A DNA stretch of 64,000 bases, taken from contig JAUPFV010000004.1 in assembly GCA_036936605.1 (NCBI GenBank), positions 136,719,473-136,783,472 on the forward strand, given 5' to 3'. Under the pieces are notes generated by a model. It was given only the letters and a program-made list of their open reading frames with translations, was not told where the DNA came from and ran no database searches. Each line of letters begins with the position of its first letter. The stretch's first letter is position 1. A program made the translations under genes and the position numbers. Origin of the DNA: Limnanthes douglasii subsp. nivea. Lineage: Eukaryota > Streptophyta > Magnoliopsida > Brassicales > Limnanthaceae. This document shows positions 1-10,519 of the stretch, piece after piece.

Positions 1-2
1 CC

Positions 3-2795
3 GACATTTGTGGACCGTTTCCACAGGAATCGTGGAACGGGCAACGGTACTTTATATCATTCATCGACGACTACTCTCGTTTTGGTTACCTGTATCTTCT
101 TCATGAAAAGTCTGAGGCCTTGGACAAGTTCATAACTTTTAAGACCGAGGTTGAGAAACAACTTGGTAAAAGCATTAAGACCGTTAGATCTGACCGTGGT
201 GGTGAATACTATGGTAGATATGACGGATCGGGTGAACAACGTCCAGGACCCTTTGCACAGTACCTAGAGAAGTATGGAATAGTCCCTCAATACACTATGC
301 CCGGTTCACCTCGCATGAACGGTGTATCTGAGAGAAGGAACCGAACACTAAAAGATATGGTTAGAAGCATGATAAGTCACTCATCTCTACCATTATCTCT
401 CTGGGGGGAAGCCATCAAATGTGCCGCTTATATACTCAATCGAGTACCCACAAAGGCTACTGTTAGGACTCCATATGAGCTTTGGAATGGGCGTAAACCT
501 AATTTAAAGCATCTGCATGTGTGGGGTTGTCCAGCTGAGGCGAGGCCTTACAAACCTCAAGAAAAGAAACTGGACCCAAAAACAGTTAGTTGTTTCTTCA
601 TAGGTTATTCCGAACATTCTAGAGGGTTTAAGTTTTATGATTCTCTCACTGGTACAATATTTGAGACAGGAACGGCCAAGTTTCTAGAGGATGTTGAGTT
701 TGGGGGGAAGAATAAGGGAACATATGTTGATTTTGAGGAAGAATCCATAAAGATTCATGAAGGTTTTAATAGGGATACTGAGATATTTGAAGATTGGGCG
801 GTAATGCCAATCATTTCAATCCCATTAGAACAAGGTAATCCTCAGATTAACACTGATGCTCCACTTGAGGGTTCTAACCAGGATACAGAGATTCAGGTAG
901 AACAAGAGGAACCTCAAGATAATCTTCCACAAGGGAATCAAAATGACATCGTTCATAATGATCAAACTCTACCTCCTCAAGAAGTGCAACAGGAGGAAAT
1001 AGTGCCATTAAGAAGGTCCACTAGAGAAAGGAAGAGTACAATAGGTCCAGAATTTATAGTATATCTTCAGGAGCATGATGAGTTATGTGCTGGAACTGTA
1101 GATGATCTCTCATCCTACAAACAGGCCATGGCAAGCTCTGAATCTCAAAAGTGGATTGACGCTATGAAAGAAGAGTATAAATCAATGCAGGATAATGCGG
1201 TATGGGATCTTGTCCCATTACCTGAAGGGAAAAAGGCAATTGGTTGTAAATGGGTTTACAAAACCAAACACGATTCCCTGGGTAATGTGGAAAGACATAA
1301 AGCACGTCTTGTAGCGAAAGGTTATACTCAGCGTGAAGGGATTGATTTTAAAGAAACTTTCGCTCCAGTATCGACGAAGGATTCCTTTAGAACAATCATG
1401 GCATTAGTTGCACATTTTGACCTTGAGCTTCATCAGATGGATGTTAAGACCGCTTTTCTCAATGGTAATATTGAGGAAACGATCTACATGATGCAACCAG
1501 AACACTTTGTAGAAAGTAACTCAAAAGATCTGGTTTGCAGACTTAAGAAATCCATTTATGGGCTTAAACAAGCTTCTCATCAATGGTATCACAAATTCCT
1601 TGAGGTGATAGTCGGTTATGACTTTGAGATCAACTCGGTTGAGGATTGTGTTTATCACAAGTTCAGTGGGAGTAATTTCATATTTCTTATATTATATGTG
1701 GATGACATATTGCTTGCCTCGAACAATAAGGAATTGTTACACACTACAAAAAGATTTCTATCAGACAAGTTTGATATGAAGGATCTTGGTGATGCCAGTT
1801 TTGTGTTAGGAATCCAGATACATCGAGATCGTTCTCGTGGTATTCTTGGATTATCACAAAAAGCATACATTAAAAGTGTGTTACAACGTTACGGATTGGC
1901 AGATTGCAAACCCCTAAGTACCCCTATAGCAAAGGGTGACAGACTTAGTCTGAGTCAATGTCCTAAGACAAAACTTGAGATTGAGGAAATGAAAACGATC
2001 CCTTATGCTTCTGCAGTTGGGAGTTTAATGTATGCTCAAGTTTGTACTAGGCCGGACATTGTCTTTGCTGTAAACATGTTGGGGAGATATGTTAGTAACC
2101 CAGGAATGGATCACTGGAAAGCAGTTAAAAGAGTACTCCGATATCTGCAAGGAACAAAGGGGCACATGTTGACATATAGGAAGTCGGATAAACTGGAGAT
2201 CATCGGGTATTCCGACTCGGATTTTGGTGGATGCGCAGACACATTAAAAAGCACGTCAGGCAACATATTCTTATTGGCTGGAGGTGCAATATCCTGGAAA
2301 AGTGTAAAGCAAACACTTATTGCATCGTCCACCATGGCAGCAGAATTTGTTGCATGCTTTGAGGCATCAAACCAGGCACTATGGCTGCGGAATTTTGTTA
2401 CTGGATTACGCATTGTACAAGGGATAGAAGGCCCTATGAGGTTATATTGCGATAACAATTCCGCAGTGCAGTACTCTAACAGTAACAGGAGCGCGTCTAA
2501 ATCCAAACACATAGACATAAAGTTTCTGTCTGTTAAAAAAAGAGTACAGATGGGTCAGATAAGTATAGAGCACATTGGAACAAACTCCATGATAGCAGAT
2601 CCCCTAACAAAGGCGGTTTTGCCTAAGGTTTTCCAGGGACACACCATCAGTATGGGTGTATTGTGCACATTAAAGTTTATTGCAATATATATATATGCTT
2701 GGAAATATTTATTGATATTTGTACTGTATTGGATCTCCAAAAGTAGGAACCATTTAAGAATAGATATGTACGATTACAAGCCATATTACTCTTAG
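3..2795 (+). CDS. copia pol: integrase (partial), RT, RNase H
   Basis: The frame is open from the window edge; the first internal ATG at 120 is not a real start. The visible order is the integrase core with its first Asp in DICGPF just inside the edge, then SDRGGEYYG and the Glu in [13 protein letters not shown]; a low-complexity acidic linker; RT from about 1090 with the catalytic YVDD at about 1697-1708; and RNase H with STMAAEFVA near 2330 and a DNNSA motif near 2450. The C-terminal motif DPLTKA lies at about 2600. After it the frame runs on for some 60 residues of hydrophobic sequence that does not look like copia protein, so the ancestral stop has probably been lost. No internal stops are present. 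The product would process and integrate element cDNA. Confidence 0.93.
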   Translation, partial: DICGPFPQESWNGQRYFISFIDDYSRFGYLYLLHEKSEALDKFITFKTEVEKQLGKSIKTVRSDRGGEYYGRYDGSGEQRPGPFAQYLEKYGIVPQYTMPGSPRMNGVSERRNRTLKDMVRSMISHSSLPLSLWGEAIKCAAYILNRVPTKATVRTPYELWNGRKPNLKHLHVWGCPAEARPYKPQEKKLDPKTVSCFFIGYSEHSRGFKFYDSLTGTIFETGTAKFLEDVEFGGKNKGTYVDFEEESIKIHEGFNRDTEIFEDWAVMPIISIPLEQGNPQINTDAPLEGSNQDTEIQVEQEEPQDNLPQGNQNDIVHNDQTLPPQEVQQEEIVPLRRSTRERKSTIGPEFIVYLQEHDELCAGTVDDLSSYKQAMASSESQKWIDAMKEEYKSMQDNAVWDLVPLPEGKKAIGCKWVYKTKHDSLGNVERHKARLVAKGYTQREGIDFKETFAPVSTKDSFRTIMALVAHFDLELHQMDVKTAFLNGNIEETIYMMQPEHFVESNSKDLVCRLKKSIYGLKQASHQWYHKFLEVIVGYDFEINSVEDCVYHKFSGSNFIFLILYVDDILLASNNKELLHTTKRFLSDKFDMKDLGDASFVLGIQIHRDRSRGILGLSQKAYIKSVLQRYGLADCKPLSTPIAKGDRLSLSQCPKTKLEIEEMKTIPYASAVGSLMYAQVCTRPDIVFAVNMLGRYVSNPGMDHWKAVKRVLRYLQGTKGHMLTYRKSDKLEIIGYSDSDFGGCADTLKSTSGNIFLLAGGAISWKSVKQTLIASSTMAAEFVACFEASNQALWLRNFVTGLRIVQGIEGPMRLYCDNNSAVQYSNSNRSASKSKHIDIKFLSVKKRVQMGQISIEHIGTNSMIADPLTKAVLPKVFQGHTISMGVLCTLKFIAIYIYAWKYLLIFVLYWISKSRNHLRIDMYDYKPYYS

Positions 2796-2998
2796 ACCAC
2801 CCTCCATAATTGGCCCAAGTAATTGATTGATTATGGTAATGTGATTACTGTTGCATCCTATTGTTCACATTACGAGAAAGAGGTCTTTAGTCCTTTATTA
2901 TTATCAATCATGTACGGGGTTGTACCGTTTGCCCATTGACAATGAATATAGGGATCCCATTAAAGTTGAATATGTATTCTTGAGTAGCATATGACGGT

Positions 2999-3011
2999 CC
3001 AAGTGGGAGAT
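2999..3011 (+). other. polypurine tract of the copia element
   Basis: The purine-rich sequence CAAGTGGGAGATT directly precedes the TGTTGG start of the LTR. This is the usual plus-strand priming site of plant copia elements. The region from 2796 to here holds no gene and is the element's 3' untranslated part. Confidence 0.8.
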
Positions 3012-3623
3012 TGTTGGAATATATTTATTTAATATATTTATAGACTAATAATAATTTGGACCGATATGCTAAATAAACATATTCGGTTATTGTCTTAAGG
3101 AAGTCCAAATTAAAAGTAGTCGAGTTAATTATTTAATTAACTAAATTGGACCTATGGGTAAAAAGGCGTTATGGGCTCAAGTGTGGTAACCGGGTTGAAT
3201 TTGGGCACTGTGATGAAGAGGGCCCAAATCTCAACACTTAAGCCTGAATTAATAAATCAGGGATATAAATTGAATTATCAATTTATTGGGTTATGGTCCC
3301 GGACACAAGGAAGTAACAAAGGATGGGCTTTACAATGTTGGGCTTCACATTGTAAAATCTATAAATAAGGGGCTAGGTTTAGGTATTTCATCACTCTAAA
3401 CCCTAATCAGAAATACGGCCGCTTCCTTAGTGTCTGGAAACTTTTCCTTCTTCTCTAATCAGATTCTGCAGGTCTCTTAGTTTCATAAACGGAATCGCAG
3501 GAGAACGTGGAATCGCTAATCGCTAAAGAACGCAAAAGAACGCTAGAGAATACTAGATGGATAGCAGCAGGCAAACCCGTAAGTATTCTTGATTTTTTGT
3601 TTCTTCTATAGATGAATCTAACA
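3012..3623 (+). repeat. 3' LTR of the copia element
   Basis: It starts with TGTTGGAATATA right after the polypurine tract. A TATA box (CTATAAATAA, 3359-3368) marks the likely U3/R boundary. The right end is placed at TCTAACA because many copia LTRs end in this way, but it cannot be confirmed without the other LTR, so it is uncertain by some tens of bases. Confidence 0.7.
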
Positions 3624-3992
3624 AAAAGGGTTTTATTATTTTTTCCGCGATTTGTTATATATTATTTGATGCGATTTTTTTATAATATAAAATATAGAAA
3701 TAACATGTTGATATAATAATTTTTTCAAGCCTTAGGTTTAAAAGAATGACAGTGCCAATAATAAAAGAGGTTAAAAATGGTAAATGAACTAAACATTAGT
3801 AAGAAAATTAAAAAGTTTTTAAGAATTACAAGTTCAAAGTTATTTTAAAAACAAAATAGATGAGATAAAATGTTATTTTCTTTTTAATTAATTCATAACA
3901 AATACATAATATGTTAGTCATAAAAATTTAAAAACACAAAATAAATTATAAAATTATATGGATAAAAATATTGCGGGAGTCAATAATCAAAC
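3624..3992. other. AT-rich stretch, no gene seen
   Basis: This is very AT-rich with no open frame or motif. If the relic exon at 3993-4103 is read correctly, part of this could be its former intron, cut on the left by the copia insertion. Confidence 0.4.
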
Positions 3993-4103
3993 CTGTAACC
4001 ATAACATTCTTCTAGTTGATTTTGAAGTTGTGATCACATATTTATCAACAAAACAAACAAACATTAACAACAAACAACCTCAGACATGTAATTTCATATT
4101 CAT
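3993..4103 (-). pseudogene. relic exon 1 of the B3-like secreted-type gene family
   Basis: On the minus strand an ATG at 4103 opens a 37-codon exon ending in CAG followed by GTTTGATTATT. That is the same exon end and donor as exon 1 of the intact copy at 46828-46950. The encoded peptide keeps the start (MNMKLHV) and a hydrophobic stretch (GCLLLMFVCFV) but has a TGA at codon 8. No second exon is found to the left before the copia LTR. It may lie beyond the left edge, separated by the copia insertion. Upstream sequence also resembles that of the intact copy. The match was judged by eye. Confidence 0.55.
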
Positions 4104-5640
4104 TTTTTTATGTTTATGAATATGGCCGTCGTGAACGCAAACCAATACCTACGGTATAGATTTTATACAAATAACATTTTTTGAAAAAAAAACTATCATA
4201 ATACTTTTTATATATAGACGTTATTAATAAATTTATTGAAACCAATATATTTAAAATAAAACAATTGATATAACCCATTCATTTGAGTTGTAAATAATTT
4301 ATATTACTATTTATTTTATCTAAACTTTTTATTTAAAAATTAATTAATTCAAAATAAAATTTCATAGACAGAACCGGAAGTTTCCTATGTACTATTTTTA
4401 TTTTGTTTATAAGAGCTTAATATAAAAATTGTAATTTGAAATTAATTTGGTATATAAAAATCTTTGATATAATATGTATTATTTGTACATATATTTTGTA
4501 AACTTTCATTAGTAAATGTTTTTATAAATTTAGAAATACATTAAAAATAATTTAAAACTATATAGAGGAATAAAAAAGAAATATACATCACTTTAATCAA
4601 AAACTATATACATTTGTGAAAATACATGTCGGATATATTATATATGTTAAATTATTCATTTCAATCTTACCTATCATTTTAGTCCACGGATAGATACATC
4701 AATATTTGTTATTTTTGATTTTTCTTTCGCATCGAAATTAACAATGGACGCTTACAATAATATAAACGATTAATGACTTACCAACAAACATTTAATTTAG
4801 AATTTATTCATCGATACCATTTCATAAAATACGAACAACAATTTGATATTACATTACTTTTAAGAGATTATTTGATTTTTTTTAATATTAAACTTGTTTT
4901 TTTAAAATATCATATCTTTCGAACTATTTATATAATTTGAAGGGTTAAATAAATATATTAAAGTTTAATAGACCAATATATTTTTTATATGGGCTATGCA
5001 ATACCTTCTTATGATTTTGCTGCTCATTTTTTTAAATTCAAAATATTCTTGAAACAAAATTATATTTTTGTCCCTCGTACACCTAACTATGTATTTTTTA
5101 ATCCTAGACTTTAAAAAAATACATTTGACTTATAAACGACAAGAATAAATTATAACTCATAAAAAACTAAATCTAACTCATAAAACCATACATTAAACTC
5201 TACCTCTTGAACTAAACTTTAAACTCTAACTCTTGAACTAACAAAATTAATGAACTTCGAACTATGGATTCAATCTACAACATGTCGAACTTCGAAGAGA
5301 ACGACTACCCAACAATGAAGGTAAGAAATTTATATTCGTTTCTATTTATTAAGACTTTTATGGGTACGTCTGGCTGTTATCGATGAACTCGTTGTAGACC
5401 GACGAATATCGTCAAATATTTCTATAAAAAGCAACAGAAAATGTGAAATAAATTGTTGACTCCCGGTGAGTTCAACTTGAATCACTGCTTGGGCCGAGCG
5501 AAATACATTAAATAATCGTTACGTCCTAGTAAAACTCGTGTTATTATATTTACGTGCTACATTTAGACTATATATACATCTTCTATAATAAGTATAAATT
5601 TTTTAGACCATACATTATCATTTGTTATATATTTATCTTT
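4104..5640. other. AT-rich intergenic sequence
   Basis: No coding pattern, RNA gene or terminal repeats were recognised. The first 150 bases resemble the region upstream of exon 1 of the B3-like gene at 46.95 kb. Confidence 0.4.
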
Positions 5641-5659
5641 AAAGTTGCATTATAATTTT

Positions 5660-8100
5660 GAATGTGGTTTGCATAATGTAGGATGAACCAACATATTTGA
5701 TTGTCGATTACACACACTTGCTTACAATGTAAGAAGGTTTTGACGAATAGGTTGTGGAGGAAAGCCGAAAATGCGGGTCATCATTACCTTGTGCGATAAG
5801 GGTAAAGCTGGCAAATGTACTAGACTTTATTACCGACGAGAGAGGTATGACGTGTTCAAACCAAAGGCTAGTTTAAATGGTGTGAAGAAAATAAAATGTA
5901 AAATAAAAAAATACGATTGTCTATTTTTATTAAGAGGGTTTTCGATTGAAGGGAATTTTGGTTATTGACAATTGGAAGTCCTAAAGGATCAACATAACCA
6001 CACACCGACCATGCACTACGAAGGTCATTATCGAATGAATAGACTTAAACCGTACGAATAAGATTTAGATCATACATTATATTTAATCGATTGTCGTTCT
6101 AAGAAAATATATATGGGTTTGAAAAGACATAACCCTGAACATCGTTTATAACATAAGAACAATATATAATGTTTGATAAAGACATCAATTTATTGAAGAA
6201 ATCAGTCAAATCCAAATATAATATTTTTTTAATGAAAATGAATGAAGACGATTAATACTTGTGGTATGAGAGAATATAGGGATTTAAAGTGATCACCAAA
6301 CAATTTCCGCATCCTACAAGTATTTTGTTGTTGCACACATTTCTATGAATACTTCTAACTGATATTATTTATGAGATGACGATGTACAAAATACTATTGC
6401 TCGAAATAGTTAACGTTACTTCAACTGAAATGATTTTTTGTGTTGGTTTCGTTTTTTATATGGTGGAGAAAGAGTCGAACTACGTTTAGGCCTTAAATAT
6501 TATACATATGGTGATGATGGATAAATATTGTTAATTTTTAAGTATTGTTTTAACCGGTGGAAATTTTAGCATTGATCTGAGCTCTTAGAGAAGTACTTGT
6601 GGACGTTATCCATGTTTTATGAAATGCCACATAAACAAAAATAGTCTTGCAAATTCCAAGAAGCTTATGCCTAACACAGATGACATGGAGGAGTTGATGC
6701 AATTTTATAACACCGCAATCGAAGTGAATTTCAAACTTTAAATATGAAAATCACAACAACCTATGAAGTATTTTATAGTTTCCCGAATGTTACTTACTAT
6801 ATTGTGAGTGATTTATATAACACTATACAACAAAAAAATTTGTACTTATTTGATCAATGAATTTAAACATATAGGTAACACAAGTACATATCTCTAAGTT
6901 ATTCCTTTTAAAATATGAACATCGTTTAGTTTAAAAAGAGTTAACTTTGATAATCAATATTTTTATTTTTTGCATCTTATAGAGTTAAGAGCATTCATGC
7001 TACTATAAAGTAGTACCTCGGTACAAGTCAACTAAATTTTCATTATTTTTTAAGTAAAGTTCATGAATTTCTTGATATTCAATATATGAATATTTTTAAA
7101 TCATTTGAGCGAAGTAAGTTAAGTGTTTTATAAAATATGTTGATATTTATATGTTTAGTCTCGTAAAAGGTAAACTATTAAGTATGGACTTAGATCTGTT
7201 GATGGTGAATCAACGACTTAAAGATATTGGCATCGATGTGGTAGCATGTGGTTGTGATTGTAAGAAATCACACAACTTTCCTTATGCATGTGAGATGGGT
7301 ATTATGGAGAGAGAACATAACCTTATCAAAATGTTTGAATGATGTATACTTTGGAGTGTCACCAATTCTTTTGGTGGTACCACACAATTCCCTTCGAGAT
7401 TAAGGATTTGCATAACCTTGTTAATAATATGATCTTGAATTTTAGATTTTTAATTACAGATGAAATTATGTATTGTACTTATATTTCATCTAAGATCGTT
7501 TGCAATCGTCATTTTATCTTGAGGAATGAAATGGAGTGCTTGTACGCTCGGTATGGTAGGTAACAACACTCAATCAAAAAAGAAAAACACATGTGTGGTA
7601 CCAAAATTCTAAAGCGAATAGTTTTTTGAAAACCTAGTTTGGTATATGGTAAAGACATCCAAAACTTATTATATTCGTTTATTACTAGCGCTACAAATGT
7701 TATATTGTTCAATAAATATGGTTTTCATACCATATCTAGAGATATATATGATGAAGATTCAGAGTGGCTATTAGTTAGCATAATTTTCTAACGAAACTAA
7801 ATGAGAAACGCGATTTATGGTTGGCAGTGTACGGTTCAACAAATGTTATAGATTAAACATTATATGGTTTTGCTTGGTTTAAATCAAATCCAAATTCATA
7901 TTATTGGATGAAATTAGCTTAGTTATTGCCTCGCGCTACCAATTCTTGGTATACTATTTATCTTCGAAAGAATATTTATCATATTTACCACTACGCGGTT
8001 GCCATTGGGACACATAAAATACGTTAAATTCACCTTCGTGAATGATCTACTTTGCTCAAGTAAGTAAATCAATTATTTTTACTAATGCTATGATAATGAT
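5660..8100 (+). pseudogene. decayed Mutator-like (MULE) transposase with OTU-like C-terminal domain
   Basis: Pieces in several frames follow the order of a plant MULE protein. At 5771-6060 there is a FAR1/MULE-type N-terminal DNA-binding region with KKYDCLFLLRG followed by QHNHTPTMHYEGHYRMNRL. At 6290-6500 is a transposase core fragment matching the usual Y-K-x-P-L-L-E-I-V-x-V-T-S-T pattern (here MYKILLLEIVNVTSTEM). At 6620-6740 is a CHINKN fragment typical of the downstream part. At 7230-7300 is the C-x-C...H-x-x-P-x-x-C-E zinc motif. At 7690-8060 is an OTU-protease-like end (YGFHTISRDIY, EDSEWLLV, YLPLRG). Many stops and frameshifts make it non-functional. The cysteine expected in the OTU catalytic motif reads as tyrosine. 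Terminal inverted repeats were not found. Confidence 0.75.
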
Positions 8101-9693
8101 TATAGTATTCAAATGTTATTATTTTTAAGTTCATATGGTTCTAAATGGACCGTTAATGGCATTATACCATGTATGAAGGATATATCATACAAACAAAGCT
8201 TATGGTTTGGAAACACACTACGAAGGGAGATTCAACATATTTAGTTATCTCACAATTGTGTCACACAACTTGCAAGATGAAGACGCTAATGTAACTAATC
8301 TAACCAATGATATGTGATAGTTTGGTCTTTTGTAAATGTAACACGTTATGTTTTGAACGACGCTATCTATGTTGATTCGCACAATGCTAACAAGGTTTAG
8401 TTTAGTTTTTCTAAATTATGATTTTTTATGAATGATGCAGATCCCTTCCCTAAAGAACTCAAGATCATATATGTGGGGAAAAGAACTCTACTATACATGG
8501 AATACCAATCATTGTTAATGAACTACAAGAAATGTGAATCTCTTGACCCCATATCTTCCAACTACACCGGCTCTCTAAGTTCCCTGTACTCATCATCTGT
8601 CTCTTTTTAAAAAATCACCCTGAGAAAAAACACGCAATTGAATTCCTTCCTCATAACCATAGCCCCGGGAACGAGGTCGTTGATGACTGCCTCCCTAAAA
8701 CCCATCATCTCGGGAAAGAGCCTGCCTATGACCCATCGATATTCATCCACATATCCTCTATCAATGAAGATACATTTTTTGGCACATGGAGATCCAACCT
8801 ACATTTCATATCTAAGGACGCCTGAAGATGAGGGAAAATTTCACTTCAATAAATCAACTCGGTACACGATCAAAAACATGTTTATCTGTCTGAACTTAGG
8901 CCCTACATATGTGGAAGTTACCTCTCTCATTTATCGATCCTCAAGAAATTCTACCATGATGGATGGTATACCGCATCTCAAGGATAGTATAACCATTGAC
9001 CAGTAATAACAAGTCATTTTCATTCATATTCTTTACATGAATATCACATCTTGGAAAGTTCGATATCTTAATGACCCTACTCATCAGAAAAAGTTACTCA
9101 ATTTGTTTATAGTTACCATATTACTCTTACTTGTCTCAAATAAATGAAGATCAATGTTTATAACATATAAAATATCATGAGAACCATACGATCGGTATTA
9201 TAAAACTAACCTTCATGTGCATCATTATGGTAGAATCCTAATAGCTTAGACCCAAGTGTCTTTAAGTTAGTTCTTGAAATATATTATCCTCAAATATTAT
9301 ACTTCAACATTGCGTATGTCCATGTAAAACTCTCACCAAGCCACACTTTTGGTCGTGCTTTGCGAGTTGAACATTACTCGTAAGCCAAATGACCAAACTG
9401 GAAACTCGATCCTCTATATTTATTTAATCAATAACCTCAACAAATATTGCTATGATTTTAAGCATATTGAACTAAAATCCATTAGCTTTCACTTCTCATG
9501 TACAAAAATAAGAAAGCCAAAATTTCCAAGTACTCAATTATTCGTTGGCTAGAAATTCAGCGAAATCTCTATAAAAGAGACTCATGTCGTGGCATGATAA
9601 TTCAACGACATGTTGTGTCTTATGTAATAACTGCATTTGGAACAATCAATCAAATTTTCACATAGTGTCCATATTTTAGTCTCATTTGGGAGG
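8101..9693. other. unassigned sequence with two short open frames
   Basis: Two small plus-strand frames (8428-8610, 60 aa; 8638-9006, 122 aa) occur in a locally less AT-rich patch, but neither resembles a family I know and neither has a convincing start context. They may be part of the decayed MULE or of another unrecognised repeat. The rest is featureless. Confidence 0.3.
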
Positions 9694-10092
9694 TGATGTA
9701 GTAGCACAAGCCCAAGACTATATGGTCCTTAACAAAAATGGCGTTATCTAGGAATCCTATAGAATTAGATGCTGCAACTACTCATCGAATGCGTCGAGAA
9801 GCCCAACAAATTTCTAAAGTATAAAATGACTAAGCCCAGTGATGAAGTTCAAGCCCGAAAATTGAGCATTTATGGTCTTATTTATCTATTTTCATGTTTG
9901 TTCACCATTTTTCTATTTTTGCAAAAAGGCTCTTAAACCCGACTCTGCAATAAGACTGATTAATTGAATTTTGAGATTATTTCTTTGAGTCTTTTTTAAT
10001 CTCTAACATAGGGTTAGGGTTTTATCTACCATTCGTCTTCTTTATTGTTCTTTGAAACCGTCAATTCTTTCCATATTACCTCATCGCTATCA
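9694..10092 (+). repeat. 5' LTR of the decayed gypsy element
   Basis: It runs from TGATGTAG to CTATCA. It shares blocks such as CACCATTTTTCTATT and TTAGGGTTTTATC with the 3' LTR. It is about 65 bases longer because of extra sequence in its first half (around 9745-9850). Confidence 0.8.
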
Positions 10093-10096
10093 TAAT

Positions 10097-10108
10097 TGGT
10101 ATCAGAGC
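10097..10108 (+). other. primer binding site, initiator Met tRNA type
   Basis: TGGTATCAGAGC follows the LTR end by four bases. It is complementary to the 3' end of plant initiator methionine tRNA, the classical minus-strand primer. Confidence 0.85.
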
Positions 10109-10251
10109 GTCAGAGCTTCCACTACGTGCGTTAAGGAGATTTTTTGCCTAAGAGAACCGCTTGCGGGAAGTCAACTGCTTCACTCGCAGAACCAGTCAAT
10201 CAAGAGGAGGTAAAAAACTGATTTGGCCAAATTGGACAACATATGAATTTT

Positions 10252-10286
10252 CTATTGGTATGGCTGTTGAACAACCATACCAATAG
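10252..10286. repeat. 12-bp perfect hairpin in the gypsy leader
   Basis: CTATTGGTATGG and its exact reverse complement CCATACCAATAG are separated by 11 bases that themselves contain GTTG..CAAC. It lies between the primer site and the gag relic. Confidence 0.6.
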
Positions 10287-10519
10287 ATTATGAGCTCCAG
10301 GTTCAAGAAACCAACCGTCAGGATTTGAGAGAGTGACCGGTTGAAAATAGAATCTGTTTCCTCCTCGAAGAGAATAGGGTAGAAGTCAATATTCCCTCCA
10401 AGACTAATGTGAGTAGGTCTTTGAGCAACGATCATCGGGATATTTCAAACGAAATACAAATAACCGGTGGGAGTCAGAATTCAGACTTAAGCTTACAAAG
10501 TTCTAAGAGGGTCTCAAAG

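Larger units (their letters stand above)
1..3623 (+). mobile_element. Ty1/copia LTR retrotransposon, 3' portion
   Basis: The left edge of the window falls inside the integrase core, so the 5' LTR, gag and protease are outside. What remains is integrase, reverse transcriptase, RNase H, a polypurine tract and one LTR, in the order normal for copia (integrase before RT). The long open frame suggests a fairly young insertion. The target duplication cannot be tested because the left end is missing. Confidence 0.93.

Noticed and set aside
2620..2795. The hydrophobic tail of the copia pol frame as a membrane domain
   Set aside because: It follows the normal end of RNase H and lies over the 3' untranslated part; a lost stop codon explains it better.
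10097..10108. Possible tRNA gene near TGGTATCAGAGC
   Set aside because: Only the primer site is present; no cloverleaf.
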